Assembly: GCA_034698045.1 (NCBI GenBank)
Contig: JAQGAU010000305.1
Coordinates: forward strand, 1 to 31,509
DNA: 31,509 nt
From: Paramacrobiotus richtersi
Lineage: Eukaryota > Tardigrada > Eutardigrada > Parachela > Macrobiotidae
Direction: 5' to 3'
Part shown: in pieces, positions 1 to 10,560 of the stretch
How the letters are laid out: the number at the start of each line of letters is the position of its first letter
Position numbering within the stretch: the stretch's first letter is position 1
Program-made: the position numbers and the translations under genes
Notes under the pieces: generated by a model
The model's database searches: none
Told to the model about the DNA's origin: nothing
The model's input: only the letters and a program-made list of their open reading frames with translations

Positions 1-515
1 ATTCAAAACCGTAAAGTAAACACGTATATGCGCTTACAGAGCGTGTCGTCCTGTCCGAAATTCACAACGACCTGTCGTTTGCCATCCGATGTGAGGTTGC
101 CCGCCTGGAAAATAACCGAGCAAGCCAGGTTCGTGGTAGCTGGATAATTGACCGGCCAAAAGCCATTGTAATTCCAGGAAATATAGTAAGACTTTGTTGG
201 GGCTTTGCTGGGGTATGCACCCAGGATGGTGGCATTCATCCATAAATTGTACGCGGATGCGCTCGTGGCGGCTTGGGCAACGGTGGAGCCGTCCGCATGC
301 ATGTATTCATGCCATAACCCGACGGCCTAAAAGTGCAGTATTCACACGCCAAAATTAATTTCAATTACGCGGTAAAATGTTGTACAGTACTTCTGCATCT
401 TTACCTGTTCCACATCCAGCGGCTGTCCGGGAATATTAATTGGGACTTGTGGACATTGTCCCAGACTGACGTCAATCCCGACCAAAAGAATTACAACAGC
501 CAATATCGCAGACAT
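1..515 (-). CDS. Secreted lipocalin (apolipoprotein D-like), copy A, 3' part outside window
   Basis: Exon 1 is 515-405 (37 codons) and encodes a signal peptide (MSAILAVVILLVG...) followed by the GQCP motif that opens ApoD-like lipocalins. It ends at a CAG|GTAAAG donor. Exon 2 is 326-38, after a TTTTAG acceptor, and begins A-V-G-L-W-H-E-Y, which supplies the GxW lipocalin signature. It ends in phase 1 at CTCT|GTAAGC. The exon with the TDY and Arg motifs would lie before base 1, so the gene is cut by the window edge. Both intron phases (0, then 1) match the complete copy at 23034-24202. The family binds small hydrophobic ligands in a secreted beta-barrel; the ligand here is unknown. The reading frame also extends upstream of 515, but the signal peptide and the paralogues favour this ATG. 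NxS/T sites occur in exon 2 (NAT, NLT). Confidence 0.85.
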
Positions 516-592
516 GATACACTTCGGAAACGCTGCGATATGTAAAACGGGCGCACTAATGCATAGCTGTTTAAAAGCATACAGAGCAGCCG

Positions 593-600
593 TATATAAG
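593..600 (-). promoter_or_regulatory. TATA-like element upstream of lipocalin copy A
   Basis: TATATA core about 80 nt upstream of the chosen ATG at 515. The complete lipocalin at 23034-24202 has a TATA-like element at a similar distance. The core is nearly palindromic, so direction is not decided by the motif alone. Confidence 0.3.
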
Positions 601-1240
601 AACCATTCAGGCATCTTCAAAGAAATAAGCGTGACAGACACGGCACTTGAAAAAGCGTCCCACTCCGCCTGATAAGCCACTAAGGTCAGCACATTCTTCC
701 AGGTGCTTACGACAAACGAAGTGGGCTCACGTGGAAACTGTAAAAACCAACGTCAGTCAGACAATGTGCTAGTCATTGTTAGGTACCAAAATAATGGTAT
801 AGAATCTTGGTTCATTATGGCTCTGCGATCATCAAACGGTAATGTTTTGTAAAACGTCTGGATAAACATGAAAAGGCGTTAGATAGGAAGGTCACAGCAT
901 CACAAGATGATCCTTTTCTAATACAGTACGTGCGATCTTTCTTGTGCGTTGGCGCAGTCTATCTGTTTCTGTGCAGATTCGCTTCGAAAGTTTTCATAAT
1001 TTCATTCTAACAAAACATGTGCTCTCCAGATTTTCGCGGATTTTATTCAGTAGGTGTGACAGACAAACTAAGTTGCTGACGCTTTCGAAACCGTACTGAT
1101 TTTCTGAAAATGCTGTGAAAGAGTGTGCGATATTCAACCAATAATAGTTTAGGTTTTAGGAAGCAGGAATTAGCAGCGATGGCGTTAAGAACGCCAAGTT
1201 TACAACGTCACATCAAGCACCGCTTAGAACAGAAGTATAA

Positions 1241-2339
1241 CTATTTCATCTTAGGAAACAGATTCCTAAACTCCTGAGACATTGGCGGCTGGTTGTCGGC
1301 CACATTGCAAGGCGTGCCGGTCTTGGTGAGGTCCCATTTGGACGGCGCCATGTCAGCAAACTTGAATTTGCCGCACACTACTGGCGCAATGTACTGGTTG
1401 GCCACGCTTTCAATGTACTTCTTCTGAAAGTCTTTCAGCTCCGGAGGTCGAACACGGGTGTGCACCCACACAAATGGCTCGTCACACTTCTTTCCATCGG
1501 CATTGGGGGTGTTGCAGCGGTAAAGGACTTGGACAAGATTGTAATCGGTGAAAAGGTTGGTGTACGTGAAGTTCACTACAGCAAACGAAAAAGAATACAA
1601 CAAAGGAATCAAAACGTATTGGAAGTTGTAACGCGTCCATATACAGTACGAACAGAGTGTGTCTATTTGATTATATAGTCAAATAAAAACTGTATTAAGC
1701 TTACGTACAGATTGCATTTTGCCCCGCGACCGTATCAAACTGCACCATAACCTGTCGCTTGCCCTCCGAGGTGAGATTTCCTTGCTGCCAGATGGCTACA
1801 CATTTGGCCGGGCTGGTGCCTGTCATGCCCACATCGATACCGTTGTACATCCAGGTTATGTAATAGGATAGCGGACCGCGGTCCCGACCGGCCGCTGGGA
1901 AGGCTCCGATAATCGTCGCGTTCTGGATTAGGTTGTACACCGATGGATCATTGGCAGCGTTGTATGGGGTGTATGGGTAATCCATGTGTTTGTACTCGTA
2001 CCATATTCCAGTCGCCTAACAATGCATGTAACGTATATTATAAGAGTTAAGTACTAAACGTTAGGAAGTCGCGACGGGAAGACCATTAAAATAGTTACTC
2101 AGTATTCGGTTATCTCATATTTCTCGATGCATTCATCAGCGTACGGTGTTTACTATTTCAATACGACTATAACCTGGAACGGACAATCGTATTTTAAATA
2201 GCTGCACCCATTATGAAGCTTACCTTGTCGACGACTCGACATCTATTGGCTGGCCGGGATAATTTATGGGCACATTCGGGCATTGGCCATAGACGGTACC
2301 CACGGCCGCTGCGAGAAGTACACCGAGAACGGCCGACAT
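1241..2339 (-). CDS. Secreted lipocalin (ApoD-like), copy B; frame problem at the end of exon 1
   Basis: Exon 1 (2339-2224) gives a signal peptide MSAVLGVLLAAAVGTVYG and then QCP. Exon 2 (2015-1709, after a TTGTTAG acceptor) opens A-T-G-I-W-Y-E-Y, the GxW motif. Exon 3 (1575-1241, after CTGTAG) carries F-T-D-Y (motif 2) and W-V-H-T-R (motif 3). Exon 3 is 335 nt, the same length as in the complete paralogue. Exon 2 to exon 3 is phase 1 in both (donor CT|GTACGT here). The odd part is exon 1: it ends ACAAG|GTAAGC in phase 2, while copies A and C end in phase 0. About 8 extra nt (a GTCGA/GTCGTCGA duplication at about 2224-2238) explain this and throw exon 2 out of frame. Either the copy is a recent pseudogene, or a weak in-phase donor (GAT|GTCGAG) is used, or the assembly is wrong here. 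Confidence 0.75.
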
Positions 2340-5300
2340 GATTGAAACACTAGCATCTCTCCTACAACGTCTGCACTATATGTACCTTTGCAGGGCAAAC
2401 TTTTTCCTGACGTCTGCACATTTGAGGCCGCTTTGACGTCCGAAGCACCAAATGTCAACAAGGTATGTTTAAGAGGACCTGTTTTTTTATGTGCGTGGCG
2501 AAATTTCTTAGCAAAGCTGGAATATCATTGAGAATACAGAGAAACGCCACATGACGACAGACAGACGACAGTATGCACGTTTTATCCTAGAATGTCACGC
2601 CACTGATGGATTATATGATTCCATAAATTTTCAATGTTACGGTAATAACATTTTGCTCAGATCGCCGTTTTTCCAGTATAAAATGATTTAGTAATGAGAG
2701 AAGACATTCGTGCCAGCCAGGCCATACGTCTACATGCTGAAAATAGCTACAGTACATGTATTTCACGTTGTGGTTGTGCTTGGTTCTTGAACATAACGGG
2801 AAGCGCGCAGGCTTTTGCCGGTATTACACCAGACTGATGCTGCAGTTCAGTTGAGCAAAACGTTTCCTAGTAGCACTAAATCTTTTTCGGTTTACCCTAA
2901 TAGGTAAACCATCGTCTTTCAAAGTAGCAGTTCAGTTTTATCTTGGTAAGAAAAAGACGTTGAACGTGATACTCTTTTATAAAGAATGCAATAGCTTGTG
3001 TCATATCAGTCAGGTAGGGATAACAGAAACTGTGATTTGGATGACTGCATCTCATAACGATGACACGGTAACAGTGGTGAATATCCCAAGTACTATGAAA
3101 ACTTGCCCCTTTTGTCCAAAACATAGAGGGCGGTTACGCTGTTGACCGGCATTAAGCTGGTATACAGGCATTTCCTACCAACTGTCAATATGTATAACGT
3201 GCTCTTGGATACAGTGTCTGTTAGCGTGGATGATGTTCACCGCAAACGGCACCAAGCTGCGTTACCGGAAACTGTAATTATACAACACCATCAGGTTAAG
3301 CTACGCGTTGGTAACGCTGCCGCAACATATCCCGAGAAAGCTTCGTTTGAGTTAGGTTACTTGGTACAGTGCACAGTACTGTAACGCTCACTCATTAATT
3401 ACACAGGTCATTCCGCAACATGTTCAGTGATAGCAGCGCTTTCCGTGCAAATTACATTCAAACAAGCGTTTAAGTTTCTGTTCATATATTTATCTTTTGA
3501 AACGGCTTACCGCAACAGAGAGCCTAAATTTACATCAGATACTGGATACCGGCAAGACACAAAACTGTGCGGAAAGTGTATTTGATGTGGTTTCGAAAAA
3601 AAGTATCCAACATCTACGGCTTGCCTTTTCCTACTCCCTACAAAGCCTTTTGCTGCGTTTTAACTGATCTGATATTTCATTATTTATGCCTGAGTTCCAA
3701 AACCAGAATAGTCAATTACAAAACCAAAATAATATTAGTCATCTGATTTGTTGACGGTATCATTCGACAACTTCTCCATACAGTAGTAAAAGATGTACAT
3801 TACTGTACGTTCGTAACCAAAGACGTAGCCAATCATATCATTTGAAAGACGGAGCTGCGACACAAAATAGAGCTCAGCTATTCTGTACGCGCGTAGGGGA
3901 AACAAAACTGTCACTTTATGGTCAGTCCTTTATTCATTCAAAATATCTGGGAGTAATTACCTTAAACGCTAAGTAAAACCGAAAGGTCAGCTTTGTACTT
4001 ACCTGCGTTTTATGTTTAGTGACCATTCGTCCGTATTTTGTGCTGAAATTTAAGAAAAACTGTTGTATTTGGCATCTGAAGTACCTTAAACAAAACTGCT
4101 GCATTTTACGGCGAAAGTAACCGGTAGCATGAACAGGAAGTTGGAACATTCAAAAGAAATTCTTATGGTGTTTCACCAAAATTCTATCGTGATGCCAACG
4201 CAGCTAAATAGTTCTCCGAAGTACTCAGCTGTCCACTTTCAAGAGTTCTGACACGAAACTGCAAGAGGGTGCATATCGGGTATCCTATACTGTGCAATGG
4301 AACAATTTCAATAGAATGTCAGCGCCATAATCATATAACACTTCCAAAATTACTGACTTTGCGAGATCTGAAAAATTCGGTGCGGGAAATTATGTTCATT
4401 AGCCGAAATGCGTCTTGAGCACCGCTCCTGTTTACTTTCTTATATTAGGCTTCGTACTCATTTTGCAACCCTGTTCGACGACCCGACAAATGATAAAGAA
4501 AGGTGACCATGTTATTATTTCTGCACTAACCATGAAGTCTGCTCTACAAAATTAATGATAATTTCACGAAATGTGCCGGCTTTTGCATGCTTAGGCTTCA
4601 GCGCTTCTTCGTTCCCCTACCGTGCAACCCTGTTATTCTAATTGTAAGGTACAGTTTATTATACAAATCAGACATTATTTGCAGTGTAATACAGCGGAGC
4701 TTCGGCCAAACATAAATATAACACGGAAGTTATGTCGGTATTAAAAACTGACACCAAAACAAGCATTCTTGTCATTCTATAACGCCTTATGGTACGTCGT
4801 AAATGTGCCCAACACCGATGCCGCGGTTATTCTAACAACAGCAGCAGCAACGTTGTTGCGGAAAGGCGCTTCGCCCGACTATGCAAACTTTGCAGTGTCG
4901 ATATTGTCCTTGTTTCATGTGCTGCTCCTGTTTCATGTGCTTCAACATGTGTCCATGTTTACATAACTTGTGGATATTACATGCTTATTCGCAGACTCGT
5001 GTCGGAAGAAGAAATTCAGCTTTCGTGGACTCAAGTGCTTTCTCGAGACGATCGCCACAAAGTTCTGACACGGGAGCGCATGCCGCGTTTTTTATATTTC
5101 CAAAACGGAAAACATAAGCAGAAATGTCAGCACAGTGATCAACTGAAGCGTTTAGGCACGCTAAATTTCAGGAATTGGTTCAGGAAATCATGTCTACCGA
5201 AGCGAAATATGTTCAAGGAATGTGTCGGTAATTTTCATATCACCTCAGATTCTGCTGATTCGATCGAGTTTCGTTATCCTTATACCTGATATATAAAAGC

Positions 5301-5689
5301 AACGGAACGAACCTGGCATTGGAACGGTCGCATTGGATGGATGGCTTTGAATGCCTACTCTCACACGCTCATCCGAAAGCTAGTAGTTATCAAATTTTGT
5401 AAGAGGTGTGATGTTTTCTGTTCACTATGTAATGGCCGCCCGCATACATAACAGACCTTCCTTCTTGTGTGATACAATAAATGTAGCGTAGTATTTTGAA
5501 TCCTCTGTCCCCCAGTGCATATCGTTTGTTACCTTTGGTAGGGTAGTTGAGGCATTTAAATAAAACCGGATTTTATTACACATTCATTGTGACTCTGATG
5601 AAATTAGTCGTGCGTGCAGTAAGTTAATGTCCATTTACTTTATGATCTGTACGACGATCACCGTTATCAGAAAACCGCAATAAAGCTTG
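2340..5689. other. Long stretch with no supported gene
   Basis: I found no recognisable domain, signal peptide plus splice pattern, RNA gene or transposon ORF on either strand. The longest open frame (4789-5289, plus, 166 codons) is Cys-rich at its start, with no motif I recognise and no paralogue in the window. Part of 4270-4405 is repeated at 6176-6312. Confidence 0.5.
4270..4405 (+). repeat. Dispersed repeat, copy 1 (copy 2 at 6176-6312)
   Basis: Both copies share GAATGTCAGCGCCATAAT, then ACTTCCA(A/G)AAT, a GTGCGAGAT-like stretch and GCGGGAAA(T/C)TATGT, in the same order and orientation. A shorter related piece (TCTTGATC...TATC...CATAC at 8893-8930) follows the intact serpin. This suggests the repeat belongs to flanking DNA duplicated with the serpins. 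No ORF or terminal repeats were seen. Confidence 0.5.
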
Positions 5690-6079
5690 TCCGGTATTTC
5701 ACTTGGAAATGGATTCAAGTATTTAGAGGATGTGGTTATGCCCAAAGGTTTAGCCAAATCCACCAGATTCCTTAGCTTGAATTTAGGCCACCTGCAGTTT
5801 GTTTGGATAAACCAATTCGATCCCACATTAACTAACAAAGCGCCGTTCTAGAGTGTCGACGGTACCTCGAGTCAAGTTCGAATGAACGTGTGTGTACAGA
5901 TGTCAACGAGAGATCGAGGATTAAAGGCAACGACCGTAACAACAAGTGTTGCTTCCAGTACCAGGAGTGTGCTGTTGGCTCCAAGAGTGGAAGTCCGTGT
6001 GGATCGTCCATTTTTATTTGCCGTTCGAATGGATAAGTCGGGATATTTGACCTGCATAGGAAGAGTTGTTAAGCTTTAG
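5690..6079 (+). pseudogene. Broken serpin copy: body fragment joined to the reactive-loop exon
   Basis: 5714-5873 matches part of the body exon of the intact serpin (its 7675-7838), including the W...NQFDP region, but with a TAG in place of CAG after A-P-F. The sequence then jumps, through about 25 nt ending in TGTGTACAG, to a copy of the serpin last exon (5900-6079). That exon holds the hinge, the reactive-centre loop and the D-R-P-F-L-F signature, and ends at the same TAG. About 580 nt of the body exon and most of the intron are missing. A 4-nt insertion (TCGA) after N-E-R shifts the exon frame. The loop exon differs from the intact copy at roughly nine bases by eye, while the body piece is clearly more diverged. 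It cannot encode a serpin fold. Confidence 0.85.
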
Positions 6080-7098
6080 GTGTGCGACTGCGCAGTTAGT
6101 CTGTGCCGAACGGTTTGGTGTTATGCTAGCTCACAGAACAAGTCGCATGATTTTTTCTCTTGATCATTGTTTATCTTGATATGCTATACCTTACTGAAAA
6201 AATACGCTGTAAAATCATCTGGAATGTCAGCGCCATAATACTTCCAGAATCGCGCACCTAGTCAGGTGCGAGATTCAAAAACTTTGTTGCGGGAAACTAT
6301 GTGTTTCGGGCAAACAACGTACTGATTACCGGAACGTCACCTCTCCAAATATTTGAAAAATGTACTCACACGTCGATTTCGGCCGGCCATATAAGAAGAA
6401 AACGAAGGGCGGAAGCAGAACAGTCGGGAATCTAGTTGAGTTTCAAAAAGTCTTTTGTTTTTAACGCTATTATGAAGTGATTCGAACTCTTGGGTTTATT
6501 GTCAATTTAGCAGCGGTTTTTGTAAGTGACGGTCACTGAATCTTTCTCCTGGATAGCCGTGTCGCAACCAGTTGTAGTTTAGCTTCTGTGCGAAACGAAA
6601 CGGCATCGTGGCTGGATTTTTCGAATTACTCACCATATATATGTAGTGTGTAAAGGTATTAAAGTGAGTTTCGGGGTGGTACAAAATATGGTGGTTGCAG
6701 TAGTGGCTATTAAGCTTGAATGGGCCAGAATGGCATTACAAAGCAGGCCAAAAATGACGGCGCTCTAATCTCACATAAGTATATCGGAAAGAATGACAAT
6801 AAACATGGAAACAGCCATAATCCTGTTTTTCTCAATACTGTGCTCATTACCTACACACGTAGCGCTGGTATGGTTAAACGTAACCTAACGAAGTCAGTTC
6901 GTGCAGACAAAGCCTGAAAAGTGCCAAGTACAGCGTCAATGCCGGCGCTTCCTAACCGGTTACAAAGCCACCTGATCGATGTACTTCTATATGTTGTCCG
7001 CAGACGAAATTAACAGATTACTTAACAAGTGAGTACAGTAATTTGCGGTTACTGTGGTTCCTTGGATCGCTTGCGGTCGGTTTGTTAATTGTTCTAAA
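6080..7098. other. Serpin intergenic region
   Basis: It contains repeat copy 2 (6176-6312) and a good TATA-like CATATAAGAAG at about 6388-6398 with no recognisable gene downstream of it. A weaker CTATATG lies at about 6986, some 110 nt before the serpin ATG. No coding feature is supported on either strand. Confidence 0.4.
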
Positions 7099-8603
7099 AT
7101 GGTGCATAAAGCTGGTACCTGGACGCTCCTCGGCGTAATATGCATTGTTTCCGGTACCCTGTCGGCAGCCGAATGTCCACCGCCGCCAACCGATATGTGC
7201 TTCAACGCCGCTGCCTGCCCAAAACTGGACACCATCAAGCCCATTCTCAACAAATTCACTATCAGTTTGTTTAACAAGCAACTCGTCGGCTTAGCATCCA
7301 CGGAGAACCTTGTCAGCATCCCTATGCATCTAGCCATGCCGCTGACGAGAAAATGCCGCTCAACGCTGGGTACAGCGCGGACCGAGGTCCAGCAGGCATT
7401 CGGGATCGACGGGAAGAGCGTCACATGCTTGGACATATTGGACGTTATTGTGTTCCTCTACCGCACAACACCACATAAATCGATGGTCCCGGATAACGCC
7501 GATGGTGTCACTGTTCTAGACACTTGGACATTTACTGATAGAACCCTGAAAATCAAAGACGAATACCAATGCCTTTGGCAACAGATGTTCAACACAACTT
7601 TCATTTCTTTGGATATACAGACGGATGTGGAAAAGGCTCGGGACAACATCAATCCAATGGTTTGCAATGGATCAAAGTATTTCAAGGATGTGGTTCCGCC
7701 CAAAGGATTAGCCAAAACCACCAGATTCCTTAGCTTGAATCTGGCTTACCTTCAGATTGTTTGGAAAAACCAGTTCGATCCCGCACTAACCGCCAAGGCG
7801 CCGTTCCAGAATCTCGACGGTACCACGAGTCAAGTGGATATGATGCAGTTCAAACAGAAAAGTGTGCGCTACACCAAAAGCGAAAAAGACACTCTAGCGC
7901 CGAATCTACCGGACTTGGAAGTGCTGGTATTGCCGAATGTATGGACAACGTATTGCTTGATCATTCTTGTGCCCAAAGCGTCAAAGGACTTGAGCACATT
8001 GGAGCAATTTTTGTCAGCTGATATCTTGGAACAACTCCTGGAGAAAGCAGTCAACGCGCAGGTCACCCTCAGTATGCCCAAGTTTGGCCTGGAGCAGGTG
8101 ATTGATGGCGTGGCAGCTTCCGGTAAAGTAGGGATTGTGACGGGACTTCAAAATAACAATGGGGATTACTCACCAATGGTGGATGCAAGCAATGGTACGA
8201 TACTGCCAATGCAGTTTCTTCAAAAGTTGACTTTAGGTATGTGTACGATATGCAACTATAACAAGCCTTGCACGTGTGGTGAGGTTCGTGTTAAAATTGG
8301 CTGTTTAAAATTGTTGCATCGTTTTCCGGCTGAGGTTTGAGTTATGCACAACGCGCAATATACCTTAATTAAGAGGTAGTCCTTAATTAAGAGGCAGTCT
8401 TCCTGTTGAGTAAACTTGTATTTACAGATGTCAACGAGAGAGGATTAAAGGCAACAACCGTAACAACAAGTGTTGCTTCCAGTACCAGGAGTGTGTTGTT
8501 GGGCCCGAGAGTGGAAGTCCGTGTGGATCGTCCATTTTTATTTGCCATTCGAATGGACAAGTCGGGATATTTGACTTACATAGGAAGAGTTGTTAAGCTT
8601 TAG
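7099..8603 (+). CDS. Secreted serpin (serine protease inhibitor family), two exons
   Basis: Exon 1 is 7099-8236 and exon 2 is 8428-8603, joined in phase 1 (TTTAG|GTATGT ... TTTACAG|ATGTC) to give 437 aa. The ATG at 7099 (AAAATGG) is chosen over one 45 nt upstream because it starts a clean signal peptide (about residues 1-23). Serpin marks follow: an S-I-P-M-H-L-A-M-P-L helix B region, a W-K-N-Q-F-D-P strand region with a downstream F...V-D-M-M motif, and L-S-M-P-K-F. Exon 2 has the hinge N-E-R-G (382-385), a loop around S-S-T-R-S (397-401), then D-R-P-F-L-F (413-418) and the C-terminal G-R-V. By spacing, P1 is Thr399 or Arg400. An R-S bond would suit inhibition of a trypsin-like protease, but Leu at P14 is unusual in inhibitory serpins. 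Without splicing, exon 1 would read on to a TGA at 8338-8340 and lack the loop. A broken paralogue lies 1 kb upstream. Confidence 0.9.
8363..8398 (+). repeat. Two tandem 18-bp units in the serpin intron
   Basis: CCTTAATTAAGAGG(T/C)AGT occurs twice back to back with one mismatch. It lies 30 to 65 nt upstream of the acceptor. A related TTTAATTAAGAGAC occurs at about 14874. Confidence 0.8.
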
Positions 8604-9432
8604 GTTAGCGCGTGAGCCACTCGCTAGTAAGAGCCACTCGCTATCTAGAGTAAATAATGCAATTGTTCTCTTAATTACTAGCGAGCGGCTTCGGTTAGCG
8701 GCCTGGTAATTTGGCAGTGGTGTTTTATTTACAAAAAGATTTGATGTTAATGTTGTGCATGGCAGTCCTTCTCGGCTTCTCCATGGCGCTTCACCGCGGC
8801 GCCAACTCCTTTTGCGCGTCATATGTAGGCGCGGGGGCATTCTGGCTATCAAAACGGTGTCGCAAAACAAGGCGCGTTATCCTTTCTCTTGATCCTAGTC
8901 CATCTTGGTATCCCATACACGGCAGGACGTCTCGCGGCGAAAAGGTGCGGTCACGAGTTGTACGGCATAATTAATCACGCAGCGAAACCGGATCCAGGGA
9001 TACATTAATACCTGCCCGTATTGACAATAATACAGTACTGTGCCATACAATAAAACATGGTGAATATACAGTAACTGATACGGCCATGTAAAGGACTATT
9101 TCCACGCTGAGATCTGTCAATCCAATCCGCTTGCTTTGTGATTCTTTTGACCTTTGGATGTTGAGATTGACCTGCATAAAGCTCAGGAAAAATATTGTTC
9201 GATGCAGTGACATCGGCCGTCATATTATTTCTCTGCAAAATCGAGTGCAGTACATTCTGAGAAAAACAATGTAAAGTTATGTACAAGATTGGCGGATGCC
9301 CCTAATACCATAAACTACAACTAGGGTTCAAACAGCTGCGTAACAGCAGTGAGCATATAGCACCAAGCAGAAATAGCACTTGTTACTACATTCACGTTCA
9401 AGTCACAGTAAACTGTTTTGACTGTACAGCAT
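8604..9432. other. Serpin to GPCR intergenic region with a foldback
   Basis: GAGCCACTCGCTA occurs at 8613-8625 and again at 8631-8643. A rough inverted match (CTCTTAATTACTAGCGAGCGGC) lies at about 8669-8690, so 8613-8690 can fold into an imperfect stem. A fragment near 8893-8930 resembles DNA following the broken serpin. No gene was seen. Confidence 0.4.
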
Positions 9433-10560
9433 TTAGCGGCCGCGACGGAAACACGCATTTGCTGCTTGACGCCAGTTCTTGGATGAAAGCAGGCACAACA
9501 CCGGATTCATGGTGCAATCCAGTGAAAAGAGAAAGTTTCCAATAGACAGCAGACGAAAGTCCATGTGGGAGCTCCATATCATCATACCATACGCCACATG
9601 GGATGGTGTCCAGAAGACTGCTATACTTATAAAAAGCACCGTTAGCAGAACGAAATGCCGGCTGCTGCTTCTCTCGCTGTTTTCGCGGTAATTTACACCA
9701 CTAGCACGGTCGATTGTTCCTTCAGCATCTCCCGGACTGTGTTTCGGTTGGCTAGAATATAGAGATTTTTCGTCCTTCCCAGAAACCGTCCGTAAAGAGA
9801 TCGGTGCATTTTGGCTCAGGGTTCTATTCCGTGAAACATGATTAAGGCTCCGGCGATTGTTAGGTAAAATGTTACGCTTCGTACGTGTTATTTGGTATAT
9901 TTTGTAGCCAATAAATGGATAAAGAAGCACCACTATAATTTGCGGCAAGATATGGGTACAGATTGCATTCAGTTCGGAATACAGTTGTTGACCGGGCCCG
10001 GAAAGGGCGTACAAACAGAAATTCGCTGCACCGGGTGTTCGCGATCTCTGATCGTAGGTTGTTAACCTAGGTAGCGACCATACATTCATATACACAACCA
10101 TCACCAGAACAACCCAAATGGCGAATCGGTTTGTGTGGTGTAGACGGTAATTATGTGGAAAGGTCACTGCCCAAACCCGGTTGACACTGATCAGAACATA
10201 ATAGTGGATAGTAAGGCCGGATAAAACCTGCGATATGTGCAGACACATAATGCAAAATCCTTCACCAAATTGCCAGGGGATTTGGAAAGAGTTGGTGATG
10301 CTCGAGATGCCAGTTGTACAAGATTTGATTACATCAGTTATCGCTATTCCTACCATATAGACTGAGAAGGGGGTGCGAAGGGATGGAGTTGTGCCGTAAA
10401 GATAAATGAAGAATGGATTAAACACCAGGCTGAAAGTAGTTTGGATGGTGTACAGCCAACCCATGTAACTGACGTCGGAGTAGCGGAACTGAGTAGTGTT
10501 ATTCAGCGATGAATTCGACCCATAAGCTATGGCGACGGTTAGATTCATGGCTGTGAACAT
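9433..10560 (-). CDS. Class A (rhodopsin-like) G-protein-coupled receptor, orphan, intronless
   Basis: 375 aa with seven hydrophobic segments at about 34-56, 64-86, 102-126, 146-164, 196-222, 302-328 and 336-360. Extracellular N-terminal NxS/T sites are at N6, N16 and N21. Class A features: Asp76 in TM2 (2.50 position), Cys103 at the top of TM3 and Cys182 in loop 2 for the usual disulphide, F-W-T-P (316-319) in TM6, and N-P (352-353) in TM7. The DRY box is N-R-V-W-A (127-131) and the NPxxY Tyr is replaced (N-P-V-L-C). A long loop 3 (about 225-300) is rich in Ser, Arg and Asn. The other receptors here share N-R-x-W-A-x-T/S-F-P, so this is one local family. The ligand is unknown. A second ATG at 10548 is possible. 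A 3' fragment of a paralogue lies at 14204-14482. Confidence 0.92.
   Translation of the reverse strand: MFTAMNLTVAIAYGSNSSLNNTTQFRYSDVSYMGWLYTIQTTFSLVFNPFFIYLYGTTPSLRTPFSVYMVGIAITDVIKSCTTGISSITNSFQIPWQFGEGFCIMCLHISQVLSGLTIHYYVLISVNRVWAVTFPHNYRLHHTNRFAIWVVLVMVVYMNVWSLPRLTTYDQRSRTPGAANFCLYALSGPGQQLYSELNAICTHILPQIIVVLLYPFIGYKIYQITRTKRNILPNNRRSLNHVSRNRTLSQNAPISLRTVSGKDEKSLYSSQPKHSPGDAEGTIDRASGVNYRENSERSSSRHFVLLTVLFISIAVFWTPSHVAYGMMIWSSHMDFRLLSIGNFLFSLDCTMNPVLCLLSSKNWRQAANACFRRGR

Noticed and set aside
4789..5289. 166-codon open frame on the plus strand
   Set aside because: It has no domain, no signal peptide, no paralogue and no splice support. Composition looks like chance open sequence in AT-rich intergenic DNA.
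7099..8340. Unspliced serpin ending at 8338-8340
   Set aside because: The tail after 8236 has no serpin C-terminus, while a GTATGT donor and a downstream exon supply the hinge, loop and D-R-P-F-L-F in the right phase.
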